Program-made: the position numbers and the translations under genes | The notes under the pieces: model-generated | What the model was told of the DNA's origin: nothing | Seen by the model: the letters and a program-made list of their open reading frames with translations, nothing else | Databases searched by the model: none | NCBI GenBank assembly: GCA_007123985.1 | Contig: SLGA01000212.1 | Coordinates: 1-9,339 of the forward strand | Reading direction: 5' to 3' | Length of the DNA: 9,339 bases | Origin: Balneolaceae bacterium | Lineage (GTDB): Bacteria; Bacteroidota; Rhodothermia; Balneolales; Balneolaceae | Shown: in pieces, positions 6,265 through 9,339 of the stretch | Layout of the letters: each line of letters starts with the position of its first letter | Numbering within the stretch: position 1 is the stretch's first letter

Positions 6265-6930
6265 ATGCTACGCAGACTTTTTATCATCACTATTACATCC
6301 TTATTTTTCATTTCATGTGCCAATCGGGCAAATCAATACCTCACCGAAGATTTTACAGTTGACAGAGAGGATATATCAATCTCGCTGCTTATTGTAGAGC
6401 ATGACTACTTATTTGATCAGTTTCCGGATCACGTATTTGGAGCTTTGAGACCAGCTGAGAGAATGGTTTTTGATCAGCGTATGGCAGGTATTTTTTCATC
6501 AAGAACCGAAGCTTCTGTTGAAGGACTTCTCAACTCCACCACTCTCCTGGAAACTGAGTTCGACCTTAGAAACTTCAATTTACCTGAAGGAGAAATTTCT
6601 ATGGTTGCCCCTAAACCGGGATCACAACTCAAAAATGGCGAGTTAAGCACCCGATTTGTGGTTCTGTTTGATCAGTTTCATTTTACCCCTTACCAGGCTG
6701 AAGTAGGCGGAGACTCTTATGCCGGCCATGAAAACCAAATTGAAGAGCGGCTTCGATTTGAATCAAAATATTTGATCTGGGATAACGAATCGGGTGATGC
6801 AATTGCTTGGGGACGCTTAAATACCAACCAACGATTGCTGCTGCAAAATCAAAATGCAACATATACAGGACTTTTAAACGACGCTTTTACCCGCCTGATT
6901 CAGGTAAGCCCTTTCCCTGCACGTGGCTAA
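6265..6930 (+). CDS. Small lipoprotein of unknown function, 221 residues
   Basis: Arg3 and Arg4 followed by a hydrophobic core and a lipobox-like FISC place the lipidated cysteine at residue 18. It is the only cysteine in the protein, which strengthens the call. Ala19 and Asn20 follow the cysteine. The mature part, about 204 residues, looks like one compact alpha/beta domain. A hydrophobic strand lies at 37-44. The middle (about 94-140) has FDLRNFNLPEGEISMVAP and FVVLFDQFHFTPY. The C-terminal half has the strand pair RFESKYLIWDNESGDAIAWGRL (164-185) and a final helix LLNDAFTRLIQ. The pattern of a strand ending in WDN-x-SG-x-x-x-x-x-G recalls small envelope lipoproteins, but I do not recognise a defined family. 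ATG 6265 fits the signal peptide; there is no Shine-Dalgarno. The 148-base gap from the upstream exported protein allows but does not prove co-transcription. It converges on the DinB-like gene, with 18 bases between stop codons. Confidence 0.8.
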   Translation: MLRRLFIITITSLFFISCANRANQYLTEDFTVDREDISISLLIVEHDYLFDQFPDHVFGALRPAERMVFDQRMAGIFSSRTEASVEGLLNSTTLLETEFDLRNFNLPEGEISMVAPKPGSQLKNGELSTRFVVLFDQFHFTPYQAEVGGDSYAGHENQIEERLRFESKYLIWDNESGDAIAWGRLNTNQRLLLQNQNATYTGLLNDAFTRLIQVSPFPARG

Positions 6931-6948
6931 AGTTAGTAGATTTGTATT

Positions 6949-7473
6949 TTAAAGATCCAGTAGTTCGTTTATTTGTCCCTCGTGATGCTGAATGTGCAGC
7001 GACATGAATACTACTGCCTGCCTCAGGTTCAGATAGCCAGCTCTTGGATGCTTATAGATTGCTTTTTTTAGGCAATCTTCATCACACGTTTCAATCAATC
7101 TCTTCAATCGATTCCTGATACGCTCCCACTCCCTTTCCAATTCATCAAGACCTGAAACCGCACCGGTTGTATCTGCCATGGCAGGAGCTTTGTATTTCAT
7201 CGGAAGGTTTAAACCCCATTTTAAAAGTTGAAACTTTACAGAAGACAAAATACCCGCATTGGGCACATCATCTATTCTGGAATACATACGCTCCATATAT
7301 TTTAGCGATAATGCCTCTGCTTTAATTATATGTGCGAGAACTTCAGCCATGCTCCATCTTCCTTCACCAGGGCTCAATTCAAACTGCTGTGAATGTAAAC
7401 TCTCTGCCTTTTTAAGTATAGCAAAACGCTGCTTTTCCAAATAATCGAACGAACGAAGTACTTTTTCTTTCAC
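6949..7473 (-). CDS. DinB/YfiT-like four-helix metal-binding protein, GTG start
   Basis: The 174-residue, mostly helical cytoplasmic protein fits the DinB superfamily in length and layout. The expected three metal-ligand histidines are present: His48 in VLAHIIKAE (first helix pair) and His160 and His164 in the C-terminal HIQHHEGQI. SPGEGRWSMAEVLAHI (34-49) is the usual lead into the first ligand. Known members are thiol-dependent S-transferases (bacillithiol or mycothiol) or damage-induced proteins of unknown role. The substrate here cannot be told. The start is GTG at 7471-7473. The frame upstream closes at a TGA within six codons and contains no ATG, and the first internal Met (42) would delete the first helix, so GTG is well supported. 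AAAG just upstream of GTG is at best a weak ribosome site. The gene is divergent from the oxidoreductase (190 bases) and convergent with the lipoprotein. Confidence 0.85.
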   Translation of the reverse strand: MKEKVLRSFDYLEKQRFAILKKAESLHSQQFELSPGEGRWSMAEVLAHIIKAEALSLKYMERMYSRIDDVPNAGILSSVKFQLLKWGLNLPMKYKAPAMADTTGAVSGLDELEREWERIRNRLKRLIETCDEDCLKKAIYKHPRAGYLNLRQAVVFMSLHIQHHEGQINELLDL

Positions 7474-7613
7474 CTTTAAGATTTCATTTCATGGTTCAAA
7501 TAAACTGATAAGAATAATACAATTTCCGCAGAACAAATATTTGCCGTTTAAGCCCTATGCCGCTCTATATACAAAAGCCGAATTTTGTGTTTCTGAGTAC
7601 CAATTTTGAGATA

Positions 7614-7643
7614 TTGACAGATACAGCATCCGTAAATTAAAGT
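7614..7643 (+). promoter_or_regulatory. Weak candidate promoter for the oxidoreductase
   Basis: TTGACA (7614-7619) is an exact sigma-70-type -35 box. TAAAGT (7638-7643), 18 bases on, matches the -10 consensus at only four of six positions. A start about seven bases later would leave a leader of only 10-15 bases. The same region has two AATTTTG copies (7581-7587 and 7602-7608) spaced 21 bases apart, whose flanks are near-matches to the Bacteroidota -7 element. Which one is used cannot be decided by eye. Confidence 0.2.
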
Positions 7644-7663
7644 AATTCGACAGATATACATCC

Positions 7664-8758
7664 ATGGCAAATCAGATTTCAAGAAAACGATTCATCACAC
7701 AAACCGTGGCTGTATTTGCAGCCTCTGCATTCGGATTTCCGGGAATCATCATACCAAGAAAAAAGGAGAAACTTGGTGTGGCGCTTGTTGGGCTTGGAAA
7801 CTATAGTACGCATTTATTGGCTCCCGGTCTCCAGCTTACCGAACATTGCGAACTTCGAGGCATTGTTACCGGATCACCCGAAAAAATACCCATCTGGCAG
7901 GAGAAGTACGCCATACCGGATCGGAATGTTTACAACTATGAAAACATGCACCAGATAGCAAATAATGACGATATCGACATTATTTATGTTGTTACGCCGC
8001 CATCACTTCATGCAAAATATTCTATTATAGGTGCAGAAGCCGGCAAGCATGTTTGGTGTGAAAAACCGATGGCTCGAACTGTGGAAGAGTGCGAGGCAAT
8101 AATAAAAGCTGCTTCTGATAACCGGGTTCAGCTTACGATTGGATATCGGATGCAGCATGAGCCCAACACCCAAACCATTATACGATACGGAAAAGAACAA
8201 ACCTATGGTGCCATCAGGAATGTAAAGTCGGGTGCAGGTTATCGTGCCTATGTACCTGAAGACGATTGGAGGCTCCGGCTGGAGATGGGCGGCGGCGCGC
8301 TTTATGATATGGGTGTTTATCCAATCAATGCTGTAAGGCATGCCGTTGGGTTTGAACCGATTTCTGTTCGTGGTGAACAGATTACGGAACGTACCGATCT
8401 TTTTGTTGATGCAGATGAGTACACGGTTCTGGAAATGGAATTTCCTGAAGGAATCATCGCTAAATGTGAAACCAGTATGGGTGATTCTATGAATTATCTG
8501 GAAATTGATTGCAAAGACGGCTGGTATTATCTGAGGCCATTTCAGGCTTATAATGATGTTAAGGGTGAAACCAGTAGCGGAACCATCCTGGAGCCTTACC
8601 AGGGGCATCAGCAGGCTCGCCAGATGGATAATGATGCGTTGGCCATTAAAGAAAACCTCCCCCCAGTTGTACCGGGAGAAGATGGCTTGGCAGATATTCG
8701 CATTGTGAAAGCTGTGATGGAGAGTGCCTCGAAAGGCGGCACTTGGTTAAGCCTGTAA
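7664..8758 (+). CDS. Gfo/Idh/MocA-family oxidoreductase, glucose-fructose oxidoreductase-like, with Tat-like leader
   Basis: This 364-residue protein is an NAD(P)-dependent sugar oxidoreductase by family. The Rossmann loop is ALVGLGNYS (40-48), with the GFOR-style LLAPGL just after it. The family signature AGKHVWCEKPMA (126-137) contains the catalytic Lys134 of EKP. The substrate-side motif GGGALYDMGVYPIN (209-222) has Asp215 and Tyr219 at the positions used for catalysis in Zymomonas glucose-fructose oxidoreductase. WRLRLEMGGG and PGEDGLADIRIVKAVMESA (337-355) also follow that enzyme closely. The first 31 residues form a leader, SRKRFIT followed by a hydrophobic stretch, resembling a twin-arginine signal but with Lys in place of the second Arg. 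Periplasmic location is therefore likely but not certain. The exact sugar is unknown; inositol, glucose or xylose dehydrogenase activity are alternatives. No sugar transport or catabolic genes are adjacent. ATG 7664 is supported by the leader. Confidence 0.9.
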   Translation: MANQISRKRFITQTVAVFAASAFGFPGIIIPRKKEKLGVALVGLGNYSTHLLAPGLQLTEHCELRGIVTGSPEKIPIWQEKYAIPDRNVYNYENMHQIANNDDIDIIYVVTPPSLHAKYSIIGAEAGKHVWCEKPMARTVEECEAIIKAASDNRVQLTIGYRMQHEPNTQTIIRYGKEQTYGAIRNVKSGAGYRAYVPEDDWRLRLEMGGGALYDMGVYPINAVRHAVGFEPISVRGEQITERTDLFVDADEYTVLEMEFPEGIIAKCETSMGDSMNYLEIDCKDGWYYLRPFQAYNDVKGETSSGTILEPYQGHQQARQMDNDALAIKENLPPVVPGEDGLADIRIVKAVMESASKGGTWLSL

Positions 8759-8768
8759 AATTCCGGTA

Positions 8769-9188
8769 TTATGGGTTCAGATAGTCGCCCGAGGAGATTC
8801 GTAATGCTTCATCAATTTCCCGGTTATACAGGTAAACCCATGCCATCACTTTGTTTTGATTTTCGGTTTGAACCAAACGCTTTACTCTCTGGTACTCATG
8901 CGGGTCGGGGAAATCCTCTGAACATCCTTCATACTTATCAAGATGACTAAACAACTTCGATTCATCCTTAATTTTATAGAGCTCTCCCTTCACAACATCA
9001 TCCGGATTTTCTGATGCCACCAACCCAGGATACCAGTCAATTTTATACAAACACCCCCGGGTTGTTGCATTGCATAACCGATCGGCGTGTTGATGCAATA
9101 CATTTTTTACAGGTGATTTTCTGGGAGAATCCGATCGCAGGGTACCATAAACAAAAAGAAAGGAAGCATCCATATACCGGCTTTTCAT
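8769..9188 (-). CDS. Gamma-glutamylcyclotransferase-like (AIG2/YtfP-like) protein
   Basis: The 139-residue protein has the hallmark FVYGTLR (residues 12-18), which forms the substrate-binding loop of the gamma-glutamylcyclotransferase fold. It also has the later GELYKI strand (68-73) and LDKYEGCSED...YQRVKRLV (83-106). Glu87 in KYEG is the expected catalytic general acid/base. Members open gamma-glutamyl amines or dipeptides by forming 5-oxoproline, acting in the cytoplasm; many bacterial ones have no proven substrate. The length is normal and the gene looks complete. ATG 9186-9188 is used; Met6 is an equally possible start because the conserved fold begins only at about residue 9. It is convergent with the oxidoreductase, with only 10 bases between stop codons and no visible terminator. 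Confidence 0.88.
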   Translation of the reverse strand: MKSRYMDASFLFVYGTLRSDSPRKSPVKNVLHQHADRLCNATTRGCLYKIDWYPGLVASENPDDVVKGELYKIKDESKLFSHLDKYEGCSEDFPDPHEYQRVKRLVQTENQNKVMAWVYLYNREIDEALRISSGDYLNP

Positions 9189-9339
9189 TTTATTTGAAAC
9201 TAAAATACAACTTCTGATTCAAGTCAGCTGTGGGAAAGGCACGTAAATAGACCCCAATTTCACGTGAAAAATTTTCAAACTCCAGCCAGTTTAGTTTTAC
9301 TATCAGATCTCTTTAATCCAACTTCCCGCACAGAAAACA

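Noticed and set aside
7534..7543. CAAATATTTG 10-bp palindrome between the DinB-like gene and the oxidoreductase
   Set aside because: It is short, composed almost wholly of A-T, and occurs once. It is not convincing as an operator.
8003..8608. 201-codon open frame on the minus strand inside the oxidoreductase
   Set aside because: It is opposite the conserved EKP-to-C-terminal region of the Gfo/Idh/MocA gene. Its translation is rich in Ile, Phe and His without motifs, as expected for an antisense shadow.
9189..9339. Possible gene or gene fragment at the right edge, such as a minus-strand open stretch ending near 9205
   Set aside because: The minus-strand stretch has no ATG, GTG or TTG start at its beginning and is only about 35 codons long. 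The edge-crossing frame is about 20 codons. Neither can be supported; the stretch is listed as having no recognisable gene.
1..9339. CRISPR arrays, insertion sequences, phage genes, defence or toxin-antitoxin systems
   Set aside because: No regularly spaced repeats, transposase or integrase motifs, terminal inverted repeats or recognisable defence genes were seen on either strand.

Overview
The window looks like ordinary chromosome from a marine or hypersaline relative of the Bacteroidota, most likely the Balneolota/Rhodothermota side (inference, not proven). The reasons are the moderate, slightly AT-rich composition, the absence of convincing Shine-Dalgarno sequences in front of almost every gene, the Bacteroidota-style class II glycyl-tRNA synthetase, an archaeal/fungal-type aspartate-semialdehyde dehydrogenase, and several small secreted proteins of unknown function. 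I see no insertion sequence, phage gene, CRISPR array, toxin-antitoxin pair, tRNA or rRNA.

Layout, left to right: the 3' end of a multi-pass membrane protein, possibly a GT-C glycosyltransferase (1-699, +); aspartate-semialdehyde dehydrogenase asd (760-1818, -); divergent from it, glycyl-tRNA synthetase (2037-3503, +); convergent with that, an exported EstD-like alpha/beta hydrolase (3553-4956, -); a 458-base intergenic region rich in dyad symmetry (4957-5414); an exported protein of unknown function (5415-6116, +); a small lipoprotein of unknown function (6265-6930, +); a DinB/YfiT-like metal-binding protein that starts at GTG (6949-7473, -); a Gfo/Idh/MocA oxidoreductase close to glucose-fructose oxidoreductase with a Tat-like leader (7664-8758, +); and a gamma-glutamylcyclotransferase-like protein (8769-9188, -). 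The last 151 bases hold no gene I can support.

Strand changes at almost every gene, so most are probably transcribed singly. The only possible co-transcribed pair is the two envelope proteins at 5415-6930, and they are 148 bases apart. The genes do not form one pathway. Two are core housekeeping (aspartate-family amino acid synthesis and tRNA charging); the rest are isolated enzymes and envelope proteins.

I did not find a clear new biological system. The features most worth checking are the 4957-5414 intergenic region, which holds two good hairpins and a perfect 16-bp palindrome upstream of the 233-residue exported protein; that protein together with the neighbouring lipoprotein; and a hairpin that contains the stop codon of the hydrolase between two convergent genes.
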